A stretch of 64,000 nt of DNA from Coenobita brevimanus (GCA_032717465.1 CM064690.1:26890653-26954652); one strand, 5' to 3'. Shown: positions 11,856 through 23,689, numbered from the stretch's first letter. Made by a program: numbers and translations. Notes: generated by a model not told the origin, from the letters alone.

Positions 11856-12242
11856 AATGACTTAGATGATAGTGATGACAATGAAGATGATGACGAGGAA
11901 AGGAGGATGAGGCGAGATGACAGTGATGAAAGTGAGCATGAAGAATGGGAGATGAGTCAGGTAAGAACTAAGATGGTAACAGTGAAAGTGGTAATGAAGA
12001 ATGCAAGATGATTCATGTGATAAGTAAGGATGGCGATGAAGAAAGCAGGATGTCTCAGAAAATAAGGATGACGTTGACAATGGTGATGAAGAAGAAAGGT
12101 TGAGATGAAAGTGATGGTGGGCAGACAGAAGATGACAAGAAGATAACTCAGATAATAGCGAAGATGGTGACGAAGGAGGCAAGATGAGATGAAATGAAAG
12201 TGATGGTGATGAAGAACATGAGCCAGATAGTGAGGATGACAA
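11856..12242. repeat. Degenerate GATGAAGAA minisatellite
   Basis: ATGAAGAANGCAAGATGANTCAG-like units recur near 11938, 11993, 12035, 12085 and 12170, with GATGGTGA words between. A 35-codon Asp/Glu/Ser-rich plus frame from 11856 runs into CAG|GTAAG at 11958-11965, which mimics an exon and splice donor. Later repeat units do not keep the frame, so I treat it as repeat-derived. Confidence 0.65.
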
Positions 12243-12299
12243 ATGCTCTTTCTCTTACAGTGCTATATTTTTAGTCTCTGACACATTCATTAAGGCCAG

Positions 12300-13374
12300 A
12301 CGGATTCTATTGCTCACTCTGTTTCTCTCTCTCTCTCTCTCTAGCCTGAACCTACCTCTTCCTCTCCTTTTAACTAACCCTCTCTCTCCCTCCCTTTCTT
12401 TTCATCTGCTCCCCAGTTCCCCTTCCACTTCCTAACTTCACAGTTCACAATTACCCAATTCATTCTCCTTTTTTTTCCCCTTCAACCTTCTCTCATTCTC
12501 CTTCCTATCTATCCTCCAACTCCTCACCCTATTCCTCAGTCTACATATATTTTTCCTTCTACTCCACTTCTCTTCACTCTCCTTTTCCTAATCCGTTCAC
12601 CCTAGTTTCCCCCCCCCTCTCTCTCTCTCTCTCATTCAATACCCATTCTCCAACCACTCTTCTCTCCCACTCAGTCTCATTCCCTACCCATTCCCCAATC
12701 CAAAGTCTGGGTATAATTCTCCCCCATCTTCTCTCATTACCTCACCTTCCTTGGCTCACTCCATCTCTTCTCCTCATCATTCCACAACTGCTCCCACTCC
12801 CTCCCCATTCTCTAACCACTCCCCATTTTCTCTCCCCCTCAATCTCATTGCATCCACAGTCTCCAGTCTAAGTATGATTCTCCCCCATCTTCCCTCATTT
12901 TCATGTTCCCTTGCTCACTCCCTTTATCTCCCCCTCACTCCACATCAACTCCCACTCCCTCCCCATTCTCTGGCCACTCCCCATCCTGTGTATGATCTAA
13001 TGTCTTAATGCATTCACAGACCCTGGCAACATGTGCATATATACCACACTCCCCACAACTGCTAATGTGAGGAGAGATGAGAGTTATCTTCTTGTCTCTC
13101 AGTCTCTCCTTTCTTCTCTCTACTCCTACTTCTCTCCATATTCCTCTACCTCTCTCCTTTCCACTTCCCTCCCTACCTCTTCGTTTCCCTCCTTCTCTCC
13201 ACTTACTTCTCTCTCTACTCCTTTCCTTTTCTTCTTTCTCTCCATTCCACTTCTCCATGTCCGCTTATCCCTCTCCTTCCATTCTCCTTCCTTCGCTTCT
13301 ATCCTACCCTCTTTTTATTTTTTTTTAAGTCATCCTTCTCCCACTTCCTCCACCTCCATTTTCTCCTTCCAAAC

Positions 13375-13375
<1 letters not shown>
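12300..13375. repeat. Pyrimidine-rich block with about 160-bp duplication
   Basis: C/T-rich plus strand. The phrase GTATAATTCTCCCCCATCTT followed by CTCTCATT and a CTTGGCTCACTCC end occurs near 12711 and, as AGTATGATTCTCCCCCATCTT, near 12871 (about 160 bp apart). A shorter third copy lies near 12990. Open frames are Ser/Pro/Leu artefacts. Confidence 0.75.

Positions 13376-13428
<53 letters not shown>
13376..13428. repeat. (CT)n microsatellite
   Basis: A pure CT array of about 52 bp at the end of the pyrimidine block. Confidence 0.97.
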
Positions 13429-13431
<3 letters not shown>

Positions 13432-13580
13432 GCTTTGGGGCTATCTGGGGGCGGCGAGAGGATGCTAATGTTTATAGTTTCGCATTACAAGATCATTTTA
13501 GTTAATGATGTCATTGTTGCTGTCGTCGGCTTCCTCTGGCCTCCGTCTGACTGTCATTGAGCTTACTGAATAATGCATTA

Positions 13581-13584
<4 letters not shown>

Positions 13585-13627
<43 letters not shown>
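13585..13627. repeat. (GA)n microsatellite
   Basis: A pure GA array of about 43 bp. Confidence 0.97.
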
Positions 13628-13628
<1 letters not shown>

Positions 13629-13742
13629 GGTCCTCTCAAGTTTTCTTCTCAAGGCAATACAACCGAATCGTCTCAGTTAAGCAAGTGTCGTATTAAATCT
13701 TCTTTATCGCTGCTTAAGTCTCGCTTGGAACTGATAACCTAA

Positions 13743-13858
<116 letters not shown>

Positions 13859-13910
13859 ATAGTTTACTCTTCTCAGGGGAAAAAGTTCAGTTGAGGTTTA
13901 GCCTGTCTTA

Positions 13911-13949
<39 letters not shown>

Positions 13950-13968
13950 CAACATCATTATTATTATC
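13911..13968. repeat. (ATT)n microsatellite
   Basis: ATT array with one ATCAACATC interruption. Confidence 0.95.
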
Positions 13969-14068
13969 TCACGGCACATTCCAGCGAAACTTTTATATAA
14001 TGGATTCGTGTTGCTTTTGGAAGGTATGGATATCGTGTTGTCATTTTCAGGACTTCCATTTATGCCCA

Positions 14069-14098
14069 GCTGAATTAAATGGACTGGTAGTAGCAAGC
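14069..14098 (-). mobile_element. TTAA-family element, core fragment
   Basis: The reverse complement reads CTTGCTACTACCAGTCCATT then TAATTCAGC. The CTTGCTNCTACCAG lead-in matches the family and the core matches 15 of 18 positions. It lies just upstream of a GT array. Confidence 0.5.
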
Positions 14099-14104
14099 AT
14101 TAGG

Positions 14105-14479
<375 letters not shown>

Positions 14480-14524
<45 letters not shown>
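14480..14524. repeat. (CA)n microsatellite
   Basis: A pure CA array of about 44 bp. Confidence 0.97.
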
Positions 14525-14527
<3 letters not shown>

Positions 14528-14589
14528 TCGAGGCTCGCAATACGGCAGCAGTGGCCAGAGTCGGCTAAAAAATAAGGTAAATATACACA

Positions 14590-14939
14590 CGACGCTGTTC
14601 CCAACCCTTTCACCTCCCCCCCACCCCAGCACCCTCGCTCCCTCCTTCGCCCCCCACCCCCCTCTGCCCCCCTCTCCCCCTTGTGGACTTCTGCCGCTAC
14701 CTCCTTCGCCCTTCCTTCCACCCCACCCCCCCTCCCATCTCCTTCACCCCTCTCCTTTGGCCTCCTTTCCCCTCGCTTCTTTCTTCAGTTTTTGCCTTCT
14801 TCTTCTTCATCCTTCCTTCTTTCCAGTTCGTTCAGCAGTTTAAGTGTTGGTCTCCTTCCTTTAATAATATTTCCTTCACCCTCTCCTTCATCCCCTCCTT
14901 CACACTACTCCTTCACTCTTTTAGCCACCTTTCCCCTCC

Positions 14940-14973
<34 letters not shown>

Positions 14974-16061
14974 TATTTTTTCCCTTCATGCTTTCTTCCT
15001 TCTGTTTTCCTATATATAGTTGGTCCTTGTTTTTTTTTTTTTTTAACACTATTCCACCCCCCCTTTACCCACCTTCTTCACTTCTTAGACCTCCCTTTTA
15101 GATTTTTTTTAAATTGATTTTCTACTCTTCCTTCCGTCCGTATCCTTCAATATTCGTACGTAACACTTCTCTGTTTTTCATCCACATATCCCTCACTATC
15201 TCCTTCATTCCTTTTATCTCCTTTACCTTTATTCACTTTATCTGTTCTCCATACTTGCTTCATTTTCCTTCATTTCACATGTCTCCTCTTCTTTCTTTCT
15301 TTTTTTACAATCATTTCCTTCAGACCTCTAATACAGCCTCTCCTCCCCTTCTTTTCCTTTCCTCATCCTTTCTTGACTCTTTTTATTTCCTATTCATTCA
15401 AACTCAAGTACTTTTTCTTCTCATTTAATCATCTCTTCATATTCATACTTCCTTGATCTCGTAAAATCCCCTTTTTCTCTTTCTTCCCCTTTTTTTTACA
15501 CACCCATATTCCTCCTCTTTCAACGTTTCCTTTCTTCTCCTCCGCCTCCTCCTCCTTCTCCCATCCTCTTCTTCGTTTTCTTCCGTCTCCTCCTCTTCTT
15601 CGTTTTCTTCCTTCTCCTCCTACTCCTAATTAATCCTCCTGTCTCCCTTATCCTCTTCTCTTCCTATTACCCTCACCTCATTTCCTTTCTTAACCCTCTT
15701 AAGTACCCCCTCTTCATCTATTCCCTCATTTTCTATTCATGCAATCTCTCCATTTACACTTCATTTCTTTATTATATTTATTTTTTATCAGTATTCATCA
15801 TCATTCACTTTCCTTCAAATTCTTCTTTTATCCTTTATTTTTTATTCATGCAATATTTCCAATTAACTTCTTTTCTTTATCATACATATTTCTATCAATT
15901 TTCATCACCCCACAGTTTTTTGTCGTTTTTTCCCTCCCCTTCTTCAAGACATCCTCCTTCCTTACATTCCGCCCTCTCGTCCCTCCCCCTTCCCTCCCTC
16001 CCTCCCTCGTTCTCCCTCACTTAGCGCCGTCTGTTTTCCCATCCCACTCCATTCTTCCTAC

Positions 16062-16064
<3 letters not shown>
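14590..16064. repeat. 1.5-kb pyrimidine-rich tract
   Basis: The plus strand is C/T-rich, strongly C-rich at 14610-14750 and T-rich later. It is interrupted by a GT array at 14940-14971 and a T-run at about 15031-15044. Several overlapping plus frames of 99-144 residues are Ser/Phe/Pro/Leu artefacts. Confidence 0.85.

Positions 16065-16104
<40 letters not shown>
16065..16104. repeat. (CT)n microsatellite
   Basis: A pure CT array of about 40 bp at the end of the tract. Confidence 0.95.
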
Positions 16105-16108
<4 letters not shown>

Positions 16109-16304
16109 ATATAAATTACTACAGAGTTATGCTGATCAATATATCTTGTTGGATCCAGATAAATTAAAATGAAGGACGAATTACATTTATCTAAATTAGA
16201 ATATGAAACTACATATATTACCAACAAAAGGTAATTCATTGCACCTTTACTATATTACTTACTAGTTTATATCTCTTCGCCTCGAGGGGTGACATACGCT
16301 TTTG

Positions 16305-16363
16305 TGGCATGGTTGGTGGGGTCTTTACCTGGAGTTCGGGATAATGCGCCCCAGTTCGAACCC
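16305..16363 (+). mobile_element. tRNA-like SINE head candidate
   Basis: TGGCATGGTTGG (16305-16316) resembles an RNA polymerase III A box. AGTTCGAACCC (16353-16363) resembles a B box, 36 bp further on, a spacing found in tRNAs and tRNA-derived SINEs. I could not fold a complete cloverleaf or find a tail or target duplication, so a chance pair is possible. Confidence 0.35.
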
Positions 16364-16489
16364 AAGAAGCAGGTGAAGGTTTCTGTATTATCTATGACGC
16401 TGCTAGGAAAAGGAATTGGCAATATCTTTTATCTCCTCTTATCAGCATGTAATCAGTTCCTAAGCCCATTACCTTCATTATCACCCCTT

Positions 16490-18060
16490 AACTATCACCA
16501 CCGTTATACTAGACCCCGTCACCACCACCATCATCACACTACTACTCTCCTAGCCACCACCACCATCACCACTCTCCTCTTCACCATCATCGCCTATCCA
16601 CTCCTCACCACCATCTTCACCAACAACATCACCACCACCATCACTCACCACCACTGCCCTCACCACCATCATTAGCCACACCTCGTCACCAGCGCTGTCC
16701 TCCCCTACACGATTCATCAATGTTCACCACCTCAACCACCTCATTAGCTCATCATAACACACCCTGGCGGCACCATCATCACCCTAACTACCGCAACTAC
16801 CACAACAACCACGCAAACTACCACAACTCCCCCCAAACTACTGGCGCCCCCTCTCCCACCCCTTCTGATGTGCTGCTAACAACTATTTCAACAACAATTA
16901 CCAGTGTACTTTGACTTAAATGATGTAACTATCCAAAATACTTCCAATATCACCACAGTACTAATGACTCTTGCTTCAACTACCAAAGATATATCACAAC
17001 TAACCTGCCATTGCTTCCATAACAGCCGCTAGTGCTTGTAACATAGTAACCGTAACGAGCAACAACTACCACGCCAATTATCTGTTAAACAATTCACAGT
17101 AGCTCATAAATCATCAAAGCCACCATTACCCCATTACCTAAAGACTGCAGCTAACAAGGGCATATCAAAATTACCTCAGCCACCACAATTACTACAAATA
17201 TCACCACAATTACCACTGCATCTATCCTAATTTTAACTAATAAGGATATTTTACAAGGACCACAACTGCAATTACCACTACAATTAACAGCGTTTGAAAC
17301 CTAACTACTTCATTTAGTAAGAACAACTCACAACAATCAAACAGCCTTAGGTTAATTATTGCAGCTATCAAGGACATCTTACAAATGGCACAATAACTAC
17401 CAAATGATGTAATTACCGCAGCCTGAAAAGACACTTCGGAACTACCACAATAACTAGTTTCGTAATTACCGTAACAATTACCGACCATCACCATCACCAA
17501 TCACCACCACCACCACCAACCCCTTACCTATAACCACATCATCGCCTTCCACAACCAACACCACCAACCACAGACCCAACCACAATCACCACCATCCCTC
17601 CACCACTAACCACGACTAATAACACCCCCCTAGAGTCAAAACCACCATGACCACCAACCACCCAATCAACCAACCACCACCATCCCCAAACACGATAAAT
17701 TTCACCATTTATACCAAACCACAACCACCACTAATCCCTCGCTCACAACCTCCACCACAGTCTCCACCACCCAAAACCTCTGATTCATAACCAGTCAACC
17801 ACACATTATTCAACCACCCACAGCCAACAACCACCACCACCACAATCCCCATCCACACCAACCACCACCATCCCCATCCACACCAACCACCACAATCCTC
17901 ACCCTACCACCACCACCACCTCCTGCCATCCCCATCCACACCAACCACCACAATCCTCACCCTTCCACCACCACGACCGTCGACCACTACAACCCACCAT
18001 CACCAGCGGTCCCTCCACCCCTCCGCCAGCCACCCTCCCCACTAACCACCCCGTCAAACA
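16490..18060. repeat. CCA/CAA-rich low-complexity block
   Basis: About 1.5 kb in which ACC, CAC and CAA words dominate the plus strand, densest at 16500-16680 and 17460-18050. CCCCATCCACACCAACCACC recurs at 17847, 17872 and 17930. His/Thr/Pro frames here are composition artefacts. Confidence 0.85.
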
Positions 18061-18230
18061 CAGCTAATAATAAAAAGACTGGCAACCGCGTGTGTTTCTC
18101 TCAATAAGGCCTGGGATCTGTTGCGTCGTCAGCCAGAAACAATGACCCGCCCTCAACTTGTTAGCTTAGGTCATTAGCGGATCTTGGTCGGAGTTTGTCG
18201 AAGGTTTTAGCATCGCGGTGGTTTGGTTAC

Positions 18231-18233
18231 TCT

Positions 18234-18295
<62 letters not shown>

Positions 18296-18306
18296 CTCTC
18301 TCTCTC
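18231..18306. repeat. (CT)n-(CTAT)n compound microsatellite
   Basis: CT repeats followed by five CTAT units, then CT repeats again. Confidence 0.95.
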
Positions 18307-18445
18307 AGCCAACAGTTCTTCCTCTGTTGTCTTATTATTCGCTATTTTTGGTATGTTTTCTTTCGTCTTTCACTTGGCGATTCTCACCTGTTTCCCAGAT
18401 TCTTCCATCACATGTTTAACTTTCCTTAATTTGTGCCTTTCCTTT

Positions 18446-18449
<4 letters not shown>

Positions 18450-18502
<53 letters not shown>
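18450..18502. repeat. (CT)n microsatellite
   Basis: A pure CT array of about 52 bp. Confidence 0.97.
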
Positions 18503-18507
<5 letters not shown>

Positions 18508-18539
18508 ACTAATTTCTTCCAGTATCATATTTCATTCTT

Positions 18540-18964
18540 GCCCAAGTTCCCCTAACGTTCCTTCCCTAACCCTCCCACCCCTCACCCTTCCTTCCCTCCA
18601 AGTCCTCTCCCTTATTTTCCTCCAATCCTCTCTCCTACTCTCCACGCCTCTCCTCTATTCCCTTCCAATCCTCTCCTGTTCATCAATCCTGGAGCTCCCT
18701 TTCCTTCCATCCCTTCCTCTTTCCTCCACCCCTCCAAACCTCTCTCGTTATTCCTTACCATCCTTCCCCTTCCACATTTCTAACCCCTACTCCTCCCTCT
18801 TCTTTTCCTCCAACTATCGCTTCTCCCTTCCCTCCAGTTCCTAACCCCATCCATCCCTACATTAACCTCTTCCTTCCTTCCAATCACCACTTCTATCCAT
18901 CTGACTCGATTTTCCTTCCCTTCCTTCTTCTTCCCCATTCTTCCTTCCTCCCCCCCTATCCCCA
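18540..18964. repeat. Pyrimidine-rich block
   Basis: C/T-rich sequence with recurrent CCTTCCAATCCTCTCC-like words, leading into the 53-bp minisatellite. No gene is seen. Confidence 0.75.
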
Positions 18965-19330
18965 CTCCAATCCTTAACCTCCTCCTTCTCTCCACTCCTC
19001 TTCCCACTCCAGTCCTTAACCCCCTCCTTCCATCCACTCCCTCTTCCACTTTCTCCCCACTCCAATCCTTAACCCCCACCTTCCATGCACTCCCCTCTCC
19101 ACCTTCACCCCACTCCAATCCTTAACCCCCTCCTTCCCTCAACTCCTCCCTCCACCTTCACCCCAGTCCAATCCTTAACCTCCTCCTTCCATCCACTCCT
19201 CCCTCCACCTTCTCCCCACTCCAGTCCTTAACCCCCACTTTCCATCCACTCCTCCCTCCACCTTCTCCTCACTTCAATCCTTAACCCCCTCCCTGCCTCC
19301 GCCCCTCCCCCCTTGCCCCTCTGGATTATG
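18965..19330. repeat. 53-bp minisatellite, about seven copies
   Basis: The anchor CCTTAAC occurs at 18972, 19014, 19067, 19120, 19173, 19226 and 19279. Spacing is 42 bp once and then exactly 53 bp five times. The unit is CCACTCCAATCCTTAACCCC plus a C/T-rich remainder. Because 53 is not a multiple of three, open frames through it shift at each unit and cannot be a conserved protein repeat. Confidence 0.95.
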
Positions 19331-19479
19331 TTTTATGTCCTTCCCCCCCCTCCCTCCCGAACAGACGAGAGGGCAACAATTTATGCAAAACAGATCTTGC
19401 TAATGTTGCGCGTCGAGTGTGGCTCAGCGCGTCTCAGCCTGCGTTGCCATCTCGGCCTCGAAGTTGAATTTATGGCAGA

Positions 19480-19990
19480 TGGAAAAGGGAAATGAGAGAA
19501 AGGGGGAAATGAGAGAAAGGGAGAAATGAGAGAGAGAGAGAGGTGAGAAGGAGAGAACTGAGAAGAAAACATCTGAGAGAAAGGGAGAAATAAGACAAAG
19601 AGAGAAGTGAGAGAAGGAGAGAACTGAAAAGATAAACTCTAAGAAAGGACTGAGAGAAAGAGAGACATGAAAGAGAGAAGTGAGAGAGAGAACTGAGAAG
19701 AAAAGAACTGAGGGAGAGAGAGGAATCAAGGAATGAGAGATATGAGAGAAAGAGAAAAATGAGAGAGAGAACTGAGAAGAAAAGAAGTGTGAGAGACAGA
19801 CAAGACTGAGAGAAAGAGAGAAATGAGTGAAAGAAGTGAAAGAAGATGAGAACTGAGAAGAAAGGGGACAGCGAGGCATCAAAGAAAGAGAAATGAGAGA
19901 AGAAGAGAAGTGAAAAAAGAAGAAAAGTGAGAAGACAAGAACTGAGGGAGAGTGAGAGAGAGGATAGAGAGAAAAAAAAGAGGCTGGTTG
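19480..19990. repeat. Purine-rich GAGAACTGAGAAG repeat block
   Basis: GAGAAATGAGAGAAAG words with GAACTGAGAAGAAAA-like anchors near 19555, 19621, 19690, 19769, 19850 and 19939 (spacing 66, 69, 79, 81 and 89 bp, increasing along the array). Minus-strand Ser/Leu/Phe frames of 200 and 184 residues overlap in different frames and are artefacts. Confidence 0.8.
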
Positions 19991-21170
19991 AAAAGGCGAC
20001 TCCAAGGATGTAAGCATTAACCACACTGTATCGTATAAATACTTTTTACGTATATACAGTTACACATCATTATCCTATCCCCAGTTGTTACCAGTACATT
20101 TTATTTACTTCTCATTAACCCTGAGTCACTATCAATATATATTTGCTACTTTATCCTACCAACTCCTTTATAAGTAAGACGATGATGATGATTTCTTGGA
20201 CTGCTATTTCTATTAATATATTTTTCAATGGTACGAAAACGCATCCACATTTTTTTATGTTTTGTACTTTCTATGCCCTATCCTACGGTCGAACGTACTG
20301 TACACTCATCTATTTTTTTAATTAGATGTGTAACTCATCTTATTTTCTCTCTCTCTTTTTTTTTTTTTTTTTTTTATTGCAAGCATCATCCATCACTCTT
20401 GTTATCTTACTTGGCGAAGGTTAAAGAGATGCATTCGAAGAGGCTTGTGTGTCCAGTTATCTTAGACTTTTTTCTTAGTTTGTCTTACTAATGACCTCGT
20501 ATTCGTATTCATCAACTTGTTACAACTTCGCTCAGCCAGACTTGTTTATTAATTGTGAGCTTTCGTCGACGATCTCTGTATCAATGTTGGAGTGGTTGTA
20601 AAGTGAATCAGATACTTGATATTTTTGTTGTTTAAAATTACGAGTACTGGAATATAGTCGATCATTTTCCCACACAGTTAGACGTTTGTGTAATTAGTTA
20701 TATTTTGTACTGGTGAGTTTACATTCTCCTATAATTTGCCAACTTGAAGCTATAATTATTAGAGTAGATCAGAATCTTGTAATATTCTTCGTCGCGTACG
20801 TCTTATTGTTGTTGTTGGTGATTTTTTTTTTTTTTCTTTACGTAGGGTTTTCATCTCAGACAGGACACAGGCTTTCATTCTGTTTTCTGCTGTATCAGTG
20901 TTAGGATGCGCACCTGTTTCTTTTCTTTTTTGATCGAACGTCACTTCATCACTGATAAGCTTCGTATTATCATACTGTATACCTCATTATTGTAACTCTC
21001 CTTTCTGGATATTCTGACGTATACTGAAAGATGCTTTGGTTTTACTGTGACCAAAACATGAAGCGCATATTTCTTGTTTGCGCAAGTACAAAATTTCCGC
21101 ACAAATACCAAAAAGGATGAAAAATCGAAGGAAGAGCAGTCAGAAAGTCTAGTAATCTTGGTATCCCGAT
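19991..21170. other. AT-rich unique non-coding DNA
   Basis: About 1.2 kb of mostly unique sequence with T-runs at about 20358-20375 and 20822-20835. Open frames are 60-87 residues of mixed composition with no motif I recognise. I see no gene. Confidence 0.55.
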
Positions 21171-21369
21171 CTTCCTTACTGATAATACTAAGACTGCGCA
21201 GATTCGAACATTGCGCATAAAAGCAATGCCAAAGTTCGCAGACCAGCTCGACAACCCCGATTCTCACTAGCGCCAATTCCAAGATCGCACAGATACGAAT
21301 AGTGCTCAGAACCAAGAATGCACAAATCTGAGGAATGCGCAGACCTGCCCTCCGTTGCGCCAACTTCAA
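20941..21369 (-). other. 142-residue open frame of ordinary composition, doubtful
   Basis: The least repetitive long open frame in the window (142 residues, Met start at 21369). It has no signal peptide or domain I recognise. Its N-terminal part repeats an ICA-(F/I/V)-L motif (ICAFLVL, ICAILEL, ICAVLVL across frames), which comes from the underlying GCGCAGAT minisatellite. Several frames of this length are expected by chance in 64 kb. I do not call it a gene. Confidence 0.12.
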
Positions 21370-21625
21370 GAAAGCGCAATATAAGAAATTTATGCCAAAG
21401 TCAGATGAACGAACAGGTCATCCAATCATCCCGAGCCCTCCCTACTAACACCAATTCCAACATAGCGCAGATTAAAAAAAAAAAAAAAAAAAAAATGCAC
21501 AGATCCGCAAAAGACAGTTCATCTCAGTATCTTCACCCATCCATTCCAGCGGTAATTCCACGATAGCGCAGATCCCAAGAAGGCGCAGATCCTAAGAATG
21601 CGCAGATCATCCGGTAGCATCCCCC
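21180..21625. repeat. Degenerate AAGAATGCGCAGATC minisatellite
   Basis: TGCGCA/GCGCAGAT-centred words recur more than ten times, for example near 21196, 21213, 21338, 21585 and 21600. The units AAGAAGGCGCAGATCC and AAGAATGCGCAGATC are the best preserved (21577-21610). An A-run of about 18 lies at 21477-21495. Confidence 0.7.
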
Positions 21626-22048
21626 CTAAACAACATCTGCTTTATGAGAGGGAGGCCGAGGACGCCGCTATGCCTAAGAAACGGTAATTACACGTTTACG
21701 ATCCCATTCCGCCAGACCCGTACGCCGCCCTCCTCCGCTCCATCAGCTGACGCTAAAAAAAAAAAAAAAAAATAGAGAGAGAGAGAGAGAGAGAGAGAAA
21801 CAACTGTATAGGGAAGCTGGAGGGAAAATGAACGATGGGTAAATGTGAAATGAAGTGAAAAATAAAATATATATATCAGAGAATGGTGATGGTAAAACTG
21901 TGCAGTGATGATCAAGGGAAAAGAAGACAAAATAAATAAATATAAAATTAACAGAGTATTGGAGAAGGAATTAATGTTCAGAGTGTGAGGGAAACGGAGG
22001 TAATAAACGACGAGTGAACAGGAGGCAACATAAGGAAAATACTGATAT

Positions 22049-22052
<4 letters not shown>
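21626..22052. other. Unique DNA with short (GA)n
   Basis: Contains an A-run (about 21755-21771) followed by a GA array (about 21776-21798). No gene is seen. Confidence 0.55.
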
Positions 22053-22132
<80 letters not shown>

Positions 22133-22145
22133 TGTGTGTGTGTGT
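22053..22145. repeat. (GT)n microsatellite
   Basis: A GT array of about 93 bp with one GA interruption near its end. Confidence 0.97.
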
Positions 22146-22740
22146 AAATAAACCTGATGGAAAGGCCAGGCGCAGCTCAGAGACAAATCACAAGCTGGGG
22201 AAATTTAAATGAAAAAACAACATTGACTCCAAATCTTAATAACCGAGAGTGGCCGGGGTTCGAGTGGCGGTCCCAGGGTAGATGGTGTGTTTAGAGCTTT
22301 TTTTTTATTTATTTATTTTTAAGGAGAAGGGCGCCATTTTGGATTCATCTGCAGGGAGTATTAAATGCATAGAATATACATTTTATATTTTCTCGGCAGG
22401 AGCTGACGTGAGGGGAAATTAACTTAGGAAAGGTCAATCTGATCTAAGTCTGACCCAAAGTTAACCAGGATCTAACTCGCTGGAATTCATATCTAAGTAG
22501 AGACTAACACAAACTTTACTTAATACTGATAAGATACTAACATAAAAATTTAACCGAATCCTAATCGACATCACAACTTCTATTCAATTCAGTTTTAAGC
22601 TATGTTCAGTCTCTCTCAATTAAAACAAACCAAATCCAGATGTAACCCACTCCTATGGCTAACCCACATCAAACAAAACACAAAAACCTACAACAACAGC
22701 TAGAGTTTCAAAGGTTCAGAGAGTAAATACCCCCTACATA
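22146..22740. other. Unique non-coding DNA
   Basis: AT-rich with recurring short ATCTAA and CTAAC words but no clear period. No gene is seen. Confidence 0.5.
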
Positions 22741-23030
22741 TGACCTAGCCAGTGTTATATACCTTAAGGGAACCAAAACCTCTTTAAATCTTAACCTAAA
22801 TTACAGAGAGCACCCCACATAGATCTAAAGTAACAATGTGAGTTTCATCAAGGTGAGTATGTAACCAAAATGTCGGACCTGACCAGAGGAGAACCAATAT
22901 TTAATCTTAAGCTAATCTACCAAACCCTCCAGACCTACAACAAGAAAGCGGGTTCAAGGCCTTAGGGATGCAAGGAACCAAAATGTCGGACCTGGCCAGC
23001 GTCATATACCACTGGGGAATCGAGTGTCCT
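22741..23030. repeat. 113-bp degenerate tandem repeat, about three copies
   Basis: AACCAAAATGTCGGACCTG recurs at 22863 and 22976 (113-bp spacing). A diverged upstream copy reads TGACCTAGCCAGTGTTATATACC (22741) and matches GGACCTGGCCAGCGTCATATACC in the last copy. No open frame is conserved between copies. Confidence 0.75.
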
Positions 23031-23129
23031 TTGAATCAGCTCTTCTTTCTAGCTGCGAATAACACGTTCATATTTAGAGTGGCTTATCCATAACTCTGAT
23101 TAGCCGGGACGCGGTGTGTCTTGTCCTGG

Positions 23130-23365
23130 GGGAGTTGTGTGTAAAGGGTGGGGAGAGGGAGACACGGGGAGAAGGGAGAAGAGGGGAGGAGGGAGAGGAG
23201 GAGGAAAGAGGAAGAAAGGGGAAACGAGGAGAGAAGGGGGACAAGGAAGGCGGAGAAAAGGAACGGAGATGAAAAAGGAATAAGGCGAGGAGAGCAAAGG
23301 GGATGTGAGGGAAGAAGAATGAAGAGGAAAGTACCGAAGAGGAAAGGAGGAAGCAACAAGAGACA

Positions 23366-23415
<50 letters not shown>

Positions 23416-23520
23416 TGGAGGAAAGGAGGGGAAGAGGAGATAGTGAGGAGTTATGAGGGGAGAGGAGGGGGATTCTCTGAGGGGAAGAGGGGAAATGGGT
23501 GCGTGCTTATGTGTACAATG
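23130..23520. repeat. Purine-rich block with (GA)n
   Basis: G/A-only plus strand containing a 45-bp GA array at 23368-23413. Arg/Glu/Gly plus frames and Ser/Leu/Pro minus frames are artefacts. Confidence 0.85.
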
Positions 23521-23558
23521 CTTCCCCCCTCCCCTCACTCGAGCCCTGGTAATGTGCT

Positions 23559-23561
<3 letters not shown>

Positions 23562-23589
<28 letters not shown>
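23562..23589. repeat. (CT)n microsatellite
   Basis: A short pure CT array after the purine block. Confidence 0.93.
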
Positions 23590-23592
<3 letters not shown>

Positions 23593-23689
23593 CTTCTGAA
23601 ATTTTTAACTACCGTAACTAAAGGGTAAGTGTTCCTACTAGTATTAAGACTAAACCACCTACAGAAATGAATCAAGTACGTATGGTCTG

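Noticed and set aside
11856..11965. Acidic exon ending in a splice donor
   Set aside because: It is one unit of a degenerate GATGAAGAA repeat; other units break the frame and no acceptor is present.
20941..21369. 142-residue minus-strand frame of ordinary composition
   Set aside because: Partly built on the GCGCAGAT repeat, no recognised domain, and several frames of this length are expected by chance in 64 kb.
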